From Candidatus Methanoperedentaceae archaeon (GTDB lineage: Archaea; Halobacteriota; Methanosarcinia; Methanosarcinales; Methanoperedenaceae): a stretch of DNA of 64,000 bases. The stretch is from positions 62,001 to 126,000 of the forward strand of contig PQAS01000053.1 of assembly GCA_003104905.1 (NCBI GenBank), written 5' to 3'. Positions 1 through 9,544 of this stretch are shown piece after piece. Both the position numbers and the translations under genes were made by a program. The notes beneath the pieces are model-generated. The model searched no databases, was not told the origin of the DNA, and saw only the letters and a program-made list of their open reading frames with translations. How positions within the stretch are numbered: position 1 is the first letter of the stretch; each line of letters opens with the position of its first letter.

Positions 1-130
1 CATTTACAAAAATGATATTTTTGGCCGTATCGGTGATAACTATACCGTCAGCAGATGCACGCAGCAGTGCCTCGAAAAATCTTACTGTTCGCTTCAATTT
101 TGAAATGGCCTGTTTGTTATTTTCTTCCAT
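1..130 (-). CDS. PAS-domain sensor protein, N-terminal fragment (cut by window start)
   Basis: The reading frame opens with an ATG at 130 and runs off the left edge. The visible 43 residues are a short helical lead followed by the start of a PAS fold (ASADGIVITD, then IIFVN), as in PAS receptors and sensor kinases. An AAGGAT Shine-Dalgarno-like stretch lies upstream, and the start is only 8 bases past the nasA stop, so it is probably in the same transcript. Whether a kinase domain follows cannot be seen. Confidence 0.75.
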   Translation of the reverse strand, partial: MEENNKQAISKLKRTVRFFEALLRASADGIVITDTAKNIIFVN

Positions 131-138
131 TTGTTCTT

Positions 139-2310
139 TTATCCTTGCAGGTATTTTTTAAATTCTAACAGTAGTGAACTTATATTCAGGCTGTTTTGAG
201 TGGACATTTTTTCAACTCTGACAGCTGTGAACTTATACTCAGGCTGTTTTGAGTGGACATCATAAACTGGATTAGTAACATTATTTACTGAACTACCATT
301 ATTTGCACACATTTTACCGAAATGGTAAGGCATAAAAACCGTACCAGCCTGAACGTTTTCAGTCAGACAGGCTTTGCCTCTTGCCTTACCCCTTCGCGAT
401 GTGACCTCGATCAGGTCCCCACCATTTATTTCAAACATTGCTGCATCTTTCGGATTTATATCCACGGTGCATTCAGGCGCCTGCTGATTGAGATGCGGGG
501 CTCTGGCTGTTCGTGTCCGGGTATTAAAATGCCATTCCAGGCATCCGGTTATGAGTATGAATGGATACTCCCTGTCAGGTTTTTCAGCCGGCGCTATATA
601 ATCCCGTAAAAGAAGCGCAGCCCTGCCATCCGGCCTGGGGAAGTGCATATCGGTGAACAGGCGCCCTGTGCCGGGATGATCGGGGGAGGGACAGGGAAGC
701 TGGGGGCCGACAACCCCGCGAAGCCGTTCATAGGTCACACCTCCCATATCACATAAACGCCCCCGTGTCAGGCCTTTCCATTCCTCGAAAACCTCCTCAG
801 GGGACACATAAGGAAATTCTTTCTCAAATCCCATAGCCCTTGCTACCAGCCATATTATTTCATAGTCCGGCTTTGCCTCACCAGGAGGTTCAATTAATTT
901 TTCGACAAGTTCCAGGCGCCGTTCAGAAGAAATAAAAGTGCCCGTTTTCTCACACCACTGCGCTGCTGCCAGTATTACATCTGCCAATATGGTCGTTTCG
1001 GTGGGATGGAATATATCCTGCACCACAAGCAGTTCTGCCTTTGCCAGACCCTCTTCGACCCAGCGTGTGTCCGGCAGTGAGGCTGGCGGATTTGTTGTTG
1101 TGATCCACAGGGCGCGAATATCTCCGCTATGGAGTCCCTCGATAATCTCAATAATTGAACGGCCTGGGGTGGATTTGATATTTTTTTCCGGAACACCCCA
1201 ATACTTTGCCACTTCCCTTCGATGCTGTTCGTTGTTGATTTGCCGCATACCGACAAGTAAATGCGAGAGCGCTCCAACCCAGCGGTTTCCCAATGCGTTT
1301 GCTTCACCTGTTATGGAGAGCGGACCTGCTCCGGGCCTGCAGATATTTCCCGTAAGCAGGGAGAGGTTATGCAGGGTATTGTTTTTGAAGACGGCCTGAG
1401 TGGAATGGTTATACCCCTGGAACCAGAATGTAAGCATTGCCCTGGCATTGCCTATCATTCGTGCTGCTTCTATTATCTGTTGTTCCTGTAATCCTGTTAT
1501 CGTGGCGGCTTTTGAAGGTGAAAATTCCACTATAAGCCTTTTCAGGTCAGAAAGGCCGCTTGCATATTGTTCAACCTGTTCCTCATCAACAAATCCTTCT
1601 TTCAGGAGTACATAAGCAATGGAGTTGTTCAGGGCCACATCTGTGCCAGGGCGGATCTGAAGGTGCAAGTCTGCCAGTTCGGATGTCCTGGTTCTTCTCG
1701 GGTCAACTACTATAACCTTAGCGCCGTTCTTTTTCTTTGCGTCACTGATCCTTCTAAACATTACAGGTATCGTGAGTGCCATGTTATTCCCGGTTATGAA
1801 GAAAAGATCCGCTTCTTCGATATCGGCATAACAGCTCGGGGGGGCATCGGCTCCAATGGTTGATATGAACCCGGCCGCAGTGGCCGCCATACAAAGCCTG
1901 GTACTGCATTCGATATTATTTGTGCCTATCAGACCCTTCATCAATTTATTCATCAGGTAATACTCTTCCGTGAGATTGGCTGCACCGCCGTAAAAGGCAA
2001 CGGAATCCGGCCCGTATTTTTTTATGATCCTTTTTAATTCATTAGCGGTATGTTCAATTGCTTCCTTCCAGGTAACGGGAACGAATTCATTGCCCCGGCG
2101 TATCATGGACCGGGTCAGCCGTCCCCCGGCATTAAATATTGGCGGGATATTTGCCGCCAGCACACATATCTGGCCATCGTTGACGGGATGTCCTTTCATA
2201 CCCTTTATCTCAACAATCCTGCCCTGTTTTACGCCTACCATAAGGCCGCAGCCGAACCCGCAGTATGGACATGTTGATTTGCTCCATCTAATATCCTGCT
2301 CATTTTTCAT
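139..2310 (-). CDS. nasA: Molybdopterin oxidoreductase, assimilatory nitrate reductase NasA-like
   Basis: About 723 residues. The N-terminus has the [4Fe-4S] site CPYCGFGC plus a later cysteine in GQICVLAAN. The likely molybdenum-ligand cysteine is in STRLCMAATAAGF, followed by PPSCYADIEEAD and VVDPRRTRTSELADLHL, all typical of the NasA/NarB/Nap branch rather than formate dehydrogenase, which normally has VCH or Sec there. The C-terminus carries the molydopterin dinucleotide-binding domain ending in a SKQPEYK motif. The ATG at 2310 is chosen because GGGAG lies just upstream; a longer start at 2334 is possible. The gene overlaps the preceding MEDS-PAS gene by 11 bases, implying coupled expression. 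No electron-donating subunit, transporter or cofactor gene is visible, so nitrate as substrate is inferred from the family only. Confidence 0.8.
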   Translation of the reverse strand: MKNEQDIRWSKSTCPYCGFGCGLMVGVKQGRIVEIKGMKGHPVNDGQICVLAANIPPIFNAGGRLTRSMIRRGNEFVPVTWKEAIEHTANELKRIIKKYGPDSVAFYGGAANLTEEYYLMNKLMKGLIGTNNIECSTRLCMAATAAGFISTIGADAPPSCYADIEEADLFFITGNNMALTIPVMFRRISDAKKKNGAKVIVVDPRRTRTSELADLHLQIRPGTDVALNNSIAYVLLKEGFVDEEQVEQYASGLSDLKRLIVEFSPSKAATITGLQEQQIIEAARMIGNARAMLTFWFQGYNHSTQAVFKNNTLHNLSLLTGNICRPGAGPLSITGEANALGNRWVGALSHLLVGMRQINNEQHRREVAKYWGVPEKNIKSTPGRSIIEIIEGLHSGDIRALWITTTNPPASLPDTRWVEEGLAKAELLVVQDIFHPTETTILADVILAAAQWCEKTGTFISSERRLELVEKLIEPPGEAKPDYEIIWLVARAMGFEKEFPYVSPEEVFEEWKGLTRGRLCDMGGVTYERLRGVVGPQLPCPSPDHPGTGRLFTDMHFPRPDGRAALLLRDYIAPAEKPDREYPFILITGCLEWHFNTRTRTARAPHLNQQAPECTVDINPKDAAMFEINGGDLIEVTSRRGKARGKACLTENVQAGTVFMPYHFGKMCANNGSSVNNVTNPVYDVHSKQPEYKFTAVRVEKMSTQNSLNISSLLLEFKKYLQG

Positions 2311-3523
2311 ACCGTTCTCCCAATTTCTTTTCAAGTTCTTCTATCGTGTTTTTTAGTTCGATCATTCTAAGTTCCCTGCCCACCAGACCCTTTATCATGG
2401 TCTCAAGGTCTTTATTCTTATTTTCCAGTTCCGCAGTGCGCTCTTTGACCAGTTCCTCAAGATGGTCCCGGTATTTCTTTATTTCCTCTTCAGTCTGCTT
2501 GCGTTCGGTGATGTCGCGAATTATTGTAAGTATATACATCTCATCGCCTATACGGAAAGTTTCTCCTGACACAAGGCAGTCCAATATCTGGCCTGACTTC
2601 ATGCGAAATTGAGATTCCTGTTCCCTGACACTTCCCTGCCCCCTTAAAGTGGTAAGATATCTTTCACGGTCTTGCGTATTTGCCCAAAGATTGAAATCCA
2701 ATGTGGTGCGGCCCAGGGCATCGTCTCTTGAATATCCTGAGCGGCGCACGAAGACCTCATTGACATCAACGAGTCGATTGTCAGAAACCCGGGTTATTAC
2801 GATGGCATCTGGAGTGGCGTGGAACGCTTTAAAGAACTTTTCTTCGGACAGGCGCAGAGCCTCTTCTGCTTTCTCGCGGTCAATAAGATTGAACAGGAGA
2901 CGCTCCACTTCCACTGATTTCTTTTCCTTTTTCAGGAATTCTTCAGGAGGTATGTAATAGAAATTCTTACAGACAAATCCGCCTGCAATGACTAATGGAT
3001 GAGTGTTAATTACGTCTGTAATTATTTCAGGACTGAAGCGGTTGCGGTTATACTGGCACAACCCCAGACAATCATTTTCAGGAAAAAAGAAGTTGAGCTT
3101 TGATTCATATTCTATTAGTCTCGAAGTTCCGGCTTCGCCGCCAAGAACCCACGTCATCTCGCCTGTAGTTCTTAAAGCGGAGAATCCCTCTTTTTTTGCA
3201 GATTCCGTTGATTCTTTTAAGAATCCTATCATCTCATCAGGATCAAAGTATCCCTGTCTCAGGTAGGTCTCCTTCTTGCTGACAATAACAAGTGCGCCGT
3301 TGCTTATAGCGGATTCCACGTCTATACTGCCGGAGCGCATGGCAGAAAGTACCTCACCTGTGTTGTTATCATCAGCACTATATATACATTTTTCACCATT
3401 TTCAAGTCCGATCCGGATAAATGGGACCACAGTTTCGAACTGCTCGGATCGCGTCTCATAGATCAGGCAGAGATGGTCATGTTTCGAGAATTTTTCGATA
3501 GCTTTCAAAAGCTTATATTTCAT
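2300..3523 (-). CDS. MEDS-PAS sensor protein without kinase domain
   Basis: Of 407 residues, 1-200 form a MEDS/DcmR sensory domain (HDHLCLIYE at the start, YNRNRFSPEII and CKNFYYIPPEEF near its end), the module found in methanogen and methylotroph regulators. A PAS domain follows (about 228-340, ending in RDITERK), then a long coiled coil finishing with VGRELRMIELK. There is no HisKA or ATPase domain, so it cannot phosphorylate by itself and probably acts as a sensory partner. It overlaps the upstream REC-PAS gene by four bases (ATGA) and the downstream nasA, so the three are likely co-translated. Confidence 0.85.
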   Translation of the reverse strand: MKYKLLKAIEKFSKHDHLCLIYETRSEQFETVVPFIRIGLENGEKCIYSADDNNTGEVLSAMRSGSIDVESAISNGALVIVSKKETYLRQGYFDPDEMIGFLKESTESAKKEGFSALRTTGEMTWVLGGEAGTSRLIEYESKLNFFFPENDCLGLCQYNRNRFSPEIITDVINTHPLVIAGGFVCKNFYYIPPEEFLKKEKKSVEVERLLFNLIDREKAEEALRLSEEKFFKAFHATPDAIVITRVSDNRLVDVNEVFVRRSGYSRDDALGRTTLDFNLWANTQDRERYLTTLRGQGSVREQESQFRMKSGQILDCLVSGETFRIGDEMYILTIIRDITERKQTEEEIKKYRDHLEELVKERTAELENKNKDLETMIKGLVGRELRMIELKNTIEELEKKLGERYEK

Positions 3524-4521
3524 GTTGGTTCCCCAATTTTCCCTTCTTTGCGTCCATTATTTTTTTTTATCTCCTCCATTTCTTTTTCAAGCTTTGTAAT
3601 CTGCTTTTTAAGTTCGATCATGCGCAATTCCCGGCCGACAAAGACTTTGTTGAACCGTTCAAGTTCTATATTCTTTTTCTCAAGTTCGGCTGTCCTCTCC
3701 CTGACACGCTGTTCAAGTTCTGCGTTAAGACTGCGGATCTCTTCTTCTTTCTTCTTGCGCTCAGTGATATCCATAAGCATGCCAAAAGAGCCCATAAACC
3801 GGTTATTTTCGTCAAAAAGCGGAGATACTGATGCAATACAACAGATTGTTCTATTATCTTTTCGCAGGAAAGTGCGTTCGTACTGGCTTACTTTGCCTTT
3901 TGTACGTTCCCGGCTCTCTTTCAGGTGGTCAGTCATCTCATGGGGCACCACAAATTCATCGAACTTTCGTCCCATTATTTCATCAGCTGCATAACCAAGC
4001 ATATCCATGGTGTGCTGGTTAACAAAAGTAAATCTGCGCTCCTGATCAATCACGAAGATACCCTCATTTGCGGTCTCGACCATGCTCCGATACTTTTCCT
4101 CGCTCTTTCTCAGCGCCTCTTCCGCAACTTTCCTTTTCAGCCTGCCATCTGCTTCTGCAAGTTCCCTCTCGATAGCAGGGACAAGGCGCGCAAAATTATC
4201 TTTTTTAATAAAATCCTGGGCTCCTGCCTTCATGGCATCAACGGCAACTTCATCTTCGATTTTTCCCGAAACAAGGATAAAAGGCAGGTCGATCTCTTTT
4301 TGTTTTAATATTTTCAAGGCGGAGACTCCGCTAAATTGAGGCATGATATAATCTGCTATGATGATATCCCATTTCCTGCTATCAAGAGCCGCGATCATAG
4401 CATCAGGAGTATCAACCCTTTCATATTCAACTTGATAACCTCCCCTTTTGAGTTCTCTCAATAACAGCAGGGCATCATCTTCTGAATCCTCGACCAGCAG
4501 AACATGAAGTTGTTTGCTCAT
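3520..4521 (-). CDS. Response regulator: REC-PAS with coiled-coil tail
   Basis: 333 residues. The N-terminal receiver has the acidic pair in LLVEDSEDD and the phospho-acceptor D57 in ADYIMP. A PAS domain follows (about 140-255, ending in MDITERKKK), then a coiled coil with the VGRELRMIELK tail found in three other proteins here. There is no DNA-binding or catalytic output. Its PAS is closely similar to the first PAS of the MASE3 kinase at 19546-22647 (shared NEGI, VIDQER and FLRKD segments), so modules have been shuffled or duplicated within the island. Confidence 0.87.
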   Translation of the reverse strand: MSKQLHVLLVEDSEDDALLLLRELKRGGYQVEYERVDTPDAMIAALDSRKWDIIIADYIMPQFSGVSALKILKQKEIDLPFILVSGKIEDEVAVDAMKAGAQDFIKKDNFARLVPAIERELAEADGRLKRKVAEEALRKSEEKYRSMVETANEGIFVIDQERRFTFVNQHTMDMLGYAADEIMGRKFDEFVVPHEMTDHLKESRERTKGKVSQYERTFLRKDNRTICCIASVSPLFDENNRFMGSFGMLMDITERKKKEEEIRSLNAELEQRVRERTAELEKKNIELERFNKVFVGRELRMIELKKQITKLEKEMEEIKKNNGRKEGKIGEPT

Positions 4522-4524
4522 ATA

Positions 4525-4986
4525 TTACCTTTTTTTCAAAGGCGGAGGTTCATTAATGAGCAGCCAGTACATTCCAAGCTGGTTTACTGCTTCCAGGAAC
4601 CGGTCAAAGTCTATCGGTTTTCGAATATAGCTGTTACATCCAAGTGTGTAGCCTTCAACCAGGTCATGTTCTTCTTTTGAAGATGTGAGGATTACGACCG
4701 GGATCATTTTTGTGCTTTCATCGGCCCGGATCCTTCTTAATACTTCAAGTCCGTCAATCCTGGGTAATTTAAGGTCAAGAAGTATAACGGAAGGTACATC
4801 ATTAAGATCGCGGCCTATATATTTGCCGGTCCCGAACATATAATCCAGAGCTTCGACGCCGTCGTTTGCCACTATTACTTCATTGAGGATCTTATTTTTC
4901 TTCAATGCCCGCATTGTCAGCGCCACATCATCAAGATTATCTTCCACGAGAAGGATTTTCTTATTTAAATCCAATTCCTTTGACAT
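4525..4986 (-). CDS. Stand-alone response regulator (Rcp1-like receiver)
   Basis: A single receiver domain of 153 residues with acidic residues in LLVEDNLDD, D71 in LLDLKLPRIDG and the conserved lysine in RKPIDF. The insertion between the second helix and third strand (GTGKYIGRDLNDVPS) is typical of Rcp1-type receivers that pair with PAS/phytochrome-like kinases. The ATG at 4986 is preferred to the GTG at 5001 because GGAGGGAG lies at normal spacing before it. The kinase encoded immediately upstream (5029-6444) is the obvious phosphodonor candidate. Confidence 0.9.
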   Translation of the reverse strand: MSKELDLNKKILLVEDNLDDVALTMRALKKNKILNEVIVANDGVEALDYMFGTGKYIGRDLNDVPSVILLDLKLPRIDGLEVLRRIRADESTKMIPVVILTSSKEEHDLVEGYTLGCNSYIRKPIDFDRFLEAVNQLGMYWLLINEPPPLKKR

Positions 4987-5028
4987 ATTTGCTCCCTCCA
5001 CTAATAATCATATAATCACTCTTTTTAT

Positions 5029-6444
5029 TTAAAGATAATTAAGTGTAAAATAAAAAATTGCGCCCTTTTCAACCTCCCCTTCTGCCCATACCTTTCCTCT
5101 GTGACGGTTAATGATACGCTTCACTATGGCAAGTCCTATACCTATGCCCGGAAATTCGACTTCCGTGTGCTGGCGTTCGAATGGCTTGAAAAGTTTATCA
5201 GCATATGCCATGTCAAAACCTGCGCCGTCATCACGTACAAAATATGCAGTTTTCCCATCAGCCAATTTTTCCCCGAATTCTATTCTCGCACTTTGGTGCC
5301 TGGAAGTAAACTTCCATGCATTGCCAAGGAGGTTTTCAAGTACTATTCCCAGCATTTGCGGGTCCCCGGTGGCTATCAAACCCTGTGCTATTACAAATTC
5401 CACATTTCGTTGGGGCTGGTTTATTCTAAGCTTCCGGATGATAGTTGCGGCAAGACCTGATAGATCAACCTCCTGGATTTGCATCTTCTTCCTGGTAATG
5501 CTTGAAAGGCTCAGCATTCCGTCGATAATATCTGACATTTTTTGGGATGCAGCGCGCACACGGTTAAGATAATCCCTGCCCGTCTCATCTAAATTTTCAC
5601 CATAATCCTCCAAAAACGCCTGGCTGAACCCGTCGATGCCGCGAAGGGGCGTTCGAAGATCGTGGGAGGCTGAGTAGGCAAAATCTTCCATTTCCTGGAT
5701 AGCAGATTCAAGATGAGATGTACGCTCTTTTAATTTTGCAGTCATTTGATTGAAAGCGTTAGATAACCGGTTGATCTCATCATAGCTCTTGATATCTACC
5801 TGGTAATCCAGATTTCCACTTCCTATGATCCGGGCTCCTTCATAAAGTCTTGAAAGTGGTTGAACAATGCTTCTCATTATCAGGATTGAAACTGAAATAG
5901 TAATAGCTGCCAGGATCAAAGAAAATATAACTATGATCCGGTTACTTTGCGAAGCCATATTGAATATCACATTGCTTTCCTCAGAAAGCTTGAAAGCATC
6001 AAGAACTATCATTTGTGTCTTCAACAAAAGAAGACTCACTAACAAATCTTCCCTCTGTTGATACGTTGCCGTATCCCGGGATGTTTGTATTGCGTTATTG
6101 GTAACGAAATCGGAAAAAGAAGATTCTACGCTATCTATATTATAGTGTATACTGTCCAGGATTTCTTTCTGCCGGGAAGTTTTAAAATCTGCTTTATCTA
6201 TAAGCTTTTTCAATTCATCAAGTTTAATAGTCCACTGCACGACGATCCGTTCTTCATGATGCCTCGAATAGTCAAATGCCAGGGCTCTTAATTCGTTCAC
6301 GTCCATGAGAATTGCATCCGCTAATATTTTTTCTTCTTTTGCATCATTCTCCTTTTGCCCCGCCCAGGAAATTACCAGACTGATCAACAATATAATAATT
6401 ATGAAAAAAGCGGCATTAATGAGCAGCAGGGTTTTGATTCTCAT
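5029..6444 (-). CDS. Membrane sensor histidine kinase (2 TM, HAMP, HisKA, HATPase)
   Basis: 471 residues. Transmembrane helices at about 7-27 and 169-190 flank an extracytoplasmic helical domain; HAMP spans about 191-243; the H-box is SASHDLRTPLRG with H261. The ATPase has NLLGNAWKF (N box), DDGAGFD (G1) and GIGIGLA (G2), so all catalytic motifs are intact. It touches the substrate-binding-protein gene at 6444 (one-base overlap). The binding protein could therefore present a ligand to this kinase's outer domain, as periplasmic binding proteins do for some chemoreceptors and kinases. That pairing is inference. Confidence 0.93.
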   Translation of the reverse strand: MRIKTLLLINAAFFIIIILLISLVISWAGQKENDAKEEKILADAILMDVNELRALAFDYSRHHEERIVVQWTIKLDELKKLIDKADFKTSRQKEILDSIHYNIDSVESSFSDFVTNNAIQTSRDTATYQQREDLLVSLLLLKTQMIVLDAFKLSEESNVIFNMASQSNRIIVIFSLILAAITISVSILIMRSIVQPLSRLYEGARIIGSGNLDYQVDIKSYDEINRLSNAFNQMTAKLKERTSHLESAIQEMEDFAYSASHDLRTPLRGIDGFSQAFLEDYGENLDETGRDYLNRVRAASQKMSDIIDGMLSLSSITRKKMQIQEVDLSGLAATIIRKLRINQPQRNVEFVIAQGLIATGDPQMLGIVLENLLGNAWKFTSRHQSARIEFGEKLADGKTAYFVRDDGAGFDMAYADKLFKPFERQHTEVEFPGIGIGLAIVKRIINRHRGKVWAEGEVEKGAIFYFTLNYL

Positions 6445-7445
6445 TAGTTCCCCTTATGGATTACCGTAACTGAATTCGGTTTGATCTTTTCCAGGTTATC
6501 CGGGGAAATAAGGTCAAGATAGTTGGGGACACTCGTCCTGTTTGTCTGGTTATTATTTATCGCCCACCTTGTTTCATCTTCCAGCGCAAGCAGAAGGTCT
6601 TGATTCAGGGAAACCTCCAGGTTTGTATCATTCAGGATGGCGGATATCTCAGATCCTTCAATTCCATATTGTTTTGAAAGTGTTTTGATCGTTTCATCCG
6701 GATACTTTTTGACATATTCTTCAGCCTGTATCAATCCCAGAAGTATTCGATCTATCACAAGAGGCTGATTCTTGATAAAACTGTTCATTGCCACAAGGTT
6801 GAATGTAGTAATAATAAGTCCCGGTTCTGCAAAGACCACCCCATTATCTCCCAGGAGCTTCTTTGTCCTGCTGATATACGGTTCTGCCGTTGGAAAAGCA
6901 TCGAAATCTCCTTTTACCAACCCTTCAGGTAATTCTTCTGTATTTTTAAAGAGAATAGTAATATCATTCTCTGACATGCCGTTCTTTACCAGGAACACAT
7001 GCAAAAAGTAATTTGAAGATCCGCTTTTCCTTATGGCGATGCGCTTTCCCCTGAGATCCGCCGGTTCCCGGATCCCCCTGTCTTTGCGTGCGATAATCTT
7101 TGTATTGTTAAATGAGGTGCCTATCGTGGTGAAAATACTAAAATCCTTCATGTCCTTAGAAACAATTGTTGTTTCAGAAACAGTGGAGATACTGCATTCC
7201 CCTTCGAACATGCTTTCAAAAGCTGTTTTGGCACCGATCGGGTACTTCTTCAGGGTCACATCAAGCCCCTGCTGCGAAAAGAAACCCTGTTCATTTGCGA
7301 TCGTAATAAGGCCGGATAATGCGGTATAATAACAGATTGTAACATTTTCTCTTATCATCTCCGGTTGTTCCTGGCTGAAATAGTACGCTGCAGTCAAGAT
7401 AGCGGCAAGAATAATTCCGGACAGGATCAAATATTTATTTTGCAT
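6444..7445 (-). CDS. NMT1/THI5-type substrate-binding protein, no transporter nearby
   Basis: 333 residues with an N-terminal membrane anchor or signal (about 5-24), then a type II periplasmic-binding fold of the NMT1/THI5/SsuA/TauA group: a first lobe with YYTALSGLITIANEQGFF, then LRGKRIAIRKSGSSNY and FDAFPTAEPYI. No ABC permease or ATPase is adjacent; the neighbours on both sides are histidine kinases with one-base overlap or direct abutment. It therefore more likely senses a small nitrogen- or sulfur-containing or thiamine-like solute than imports it. The ligand is unknown. Confidence 0.82.
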   Translation of the reverse strand: MQNKYLILSGIILAAILTAAYYFSQEQPEMIRENVTICYYTALSGLITIANEQGFFSQQGLDVTLKKYPIGAKTAFESMFEGECSISTVSETTIVSKDMKDFSIFTTIGTSFNNTKIIARKDRGIREPADLRGKRIAIRKSGSSNYFLHVFLVKNGMSENDITILFKNTEELPEGLVKGDFDAFPTAEPYISRTKKLLGDNGVVFAEPGLIITTFNLVAMNSFIKNQPLVIDRILLGLIQAEEYVKKYPDETIKTLSKQYGIEGSEISAILNDTNLEVSLNQDLLLALEDETRWAINNNQTNRTSVPNYLDLISPDNLEKIKPNSVTVIHKGN

Positions 7446-9500
7446 TTATCCTCCTGAAAGCGTGAAATAAAAAGCAGCCCCCTTCTCCACATCTCCCTGT
7501 GCCCAGACCTTTCCACCATGGCGGTGAATGATCCGCTGTACTGTGGCAAGTCCGATACCTATTCCCGGGAACTGATCCTGTGTATGCAGGCGCTGGAAGG
7601 CCATAAAAAGCTTACCAGCATACTCCTTTTCGAAACCTGCGCCGTCATCACGGACAAAATACACTGTCTTTCCTTCAATTTCTTTCTCTTTGAACTCGAT
7701 TTTTGCTGTGGGATGTTTGCTCGTGAATTTCCAGGCATTGCCAAGGAGGTTATCGAGTACAATCCTTAGCATCTGGGAATCCCCTTTTGCTTTTATGCCC
7801 TCCTGGATAATGAATTCCACTTTCCTGCCTGGCTCCCTGGCCTTAAGTTCATCTAAAATTTTTTGGGCGGTTTGGCTCAAATCCACCGTTTCGTACGTGA
7901 TCTCACCCCTTGTCAGGCGTGAAAGGCTAAGCATTGCCTCGATCAGGTCAGACATCTTCTTCACGGCATTTCGTATCCGGTTAATGTAATCCCTGCCTGT
8001 TTCATCCAGCTTATCCTGGTAATCCTGCGCAAGCGCCAGGGTGAAGCCGTCTATGCTACGTAAAGGAGCTATCAGGTCATGCGAAACCGAGTAGCTGAAT
8101 GCCTGAAGTTCTTTATTTGTGGCCTCAAGCTGCGCCGTGCGTTCGATGACATGCCCTTCAAGCTCGGTGTTCAGCCTGCGGATTTCCTCATCCGCTTTTT
8201 TGCGTTCGGTGATATCTCTCACATGCACAAGATAACCTGATATTTCCTCGTCTTCGGTCTTAAGAGGGATTATCAGTATGTCAACATAGATTATTCCTGA
8301 TTTTGTTGTTTCATACAGGTGTGCTTTCTTTACAAGCTCAAAATCAAATATTGTTTCAAATTCTAAATTCTCACCATCTGTAAGTTTCTTTTTGATATCT
8401 TCTTTAATATTTGGATCCTCAAAGAGTTTGAAAAATTTCACTGATTCAATATTATTAATTCCAAAAATATCAAGACATGACCTGTTCACATCAATCAATT
8501 CACCATTTTTGTCATAAATTTCAATTGCGGTCAAAGACTGCTCAAAAATGCCCCTGAATTTCTCCTCACTTTTTTTCAGCGCTTCTGCAGTTTTCTTTTG
8601 TTCGGTTACGACTGACGCCAGGAAAATAAAAGAAAAAGACATTATCGCCAGGTACATCTGGACAGCCATTAATGAATCTAATATAGAGATATTAGCGAAC
8701 GCTGCAACTTCACCGGTAAGCGCAAAATGAATGATAATTGCCGAAATAATAATTACAGCAGAGGTTACTCCCATCACGCCAAAACGCAGGGCAGCCCATA
8801 TAAGGAATGGAAATGTCAGATAGTTCAGATAGAATGAAAAATTTTGCTGACCGGATAATGATACAAATTCGTAGTAGTTGATCAAGATCATTGAAATAAA
8901 CAGGGCAGCACCTTCGATCGCCCGTTTCGCGTTCCATCCTTTTAATCCATTCCTGAAAGAGTTCGCCCATCCTAAAATAAATGGAGTGACTAAGAGATTT
9001 CCAATTCCATCGGATAACCACCACCATTTCCATGATGACCAATATGGAAGCCCCAGAAAAAAATAAGGCGCTGCGGCGGCGATCGATGACATCAACGCAT
9101 TGCTCAGAATTACTGCCAGGAATAAGTAGGTGAATACGTTTTTGGCTTTGTCGAATGTAACCGGCTCGCCGATGAAACGAATTAACAGCCAGGAGCTCAA
9201 AACAGCTTCGCAGGATAACGCAAATGAATAAACAAGACTTACATTTAAGGGAATCCCGGCAAGTATTTCCGCGATAAAGTCGGCAACAAAAAGAGCGGCA
9301 ACCAGGTATGGACGCACATTGCGCCGGGATAGAAGGATAGACGACAGAAAAATACCATCGGGGGGCCAGATAGCTGCAATTCCTTCCGGCTGGAAGATCA
9401 ACGTTAAGCTAAAGTTGGCTATGATAAAATAGACCACTGAAACAGATACAACCCAAAGTGCTGACTTCCATTTTGGAGTCTGGTTGTTTTGTGTATTCAT
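7446..9500 (-). CDS. MASE1-PAS histidine kinase
   Basis: 684 residues. Residues 20-300 are a multi-helix MASE1 membrane sensor (IAAIWPPDGIFLS and WWLSDGIGNLLVTPF are characteristic). A PAS domain spans about 312-432 (ends VRDITERK), then HisKA with H474 in SVSHDLIAPLRS, and an ATPase with NLLGNAWKF, DDGAGFE and GIGIGLA. Its catalytic half is strongly similar to that of the kinase at 5029-6444, pointing to duplication with exchange of the sensor part. It abuts the substrate-binding-protein gene directly. Confidence 0.93.
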   Translation of the reverse strand: MNTQNNQTPKWKSALWVVSVSVVYFIIANFSLTLIFQPEGIAAIWPPDGIFLSSILLSRRNVRPYLVAALFVADFIAEILAGIPLNVSLVYSFALSCEAVLSSWLLIRFIGEPVTFDKAKNVFTYLFLAVILSNALMSSIAAAAPYFFLGLPYWSSWKWWWLSDGIGNLLVTPFILGWANSFRNGLKGWNAKRAIEGAALFISMILINYYEFVSLSGQQNFSFYLNYLTFPFLIWAALRFGVMGVTSAVIIISAIIIHFALTGEVAAFANISILDSLMAVQMYLAIMSFSFIFLASVVTEQKKTAEALKKSEEKFRGIFEQSLTAIEIYDKNGELIDVNRSCLDIFGINNIESVKFFKLFEDPNIKEDIKKKLTDGENLEFETIFDFELVKKAHLYETTKSGIIYVDILIIPLKTEDEEISGYLVHVRDITERKKADEEIRRLNTELEGHVIERTAQLEATNKELQAFSYSVSHDLIAPLRSIDGFTLALAQDYQDKLDETGRDYINRIRNAVKKMSDLIEAMLSLSRLTRGEITYETVDLSQTAQKILDELKAREPGRKVEFIIQEGIKAKGDSQMLRIVLDNLLGNAWKFTSKHPTAKIEFKEKEIEGKTVYFVRDDGAGFEKEYAGKLFMAFQRLHTQDQFPGIGIGLATVQRIIHRHGGKVWAQGDVEKGAAFYFTLSGG

Positions 9501-9544
9501 TAACTCCCCTTAGCTTTTTTGAGATGATTTTTTATATGGATGAT

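Noticed and set aside
139-2310. Formate dehydrogenase alpha subunit
   Set aside because: The active-site segment RLCMAATAAG and the PPSCYADIEEAD region fit the nitrate reductase branch better than the VCH/Sec site of formate dehydrogenases; some uncertainty remains.
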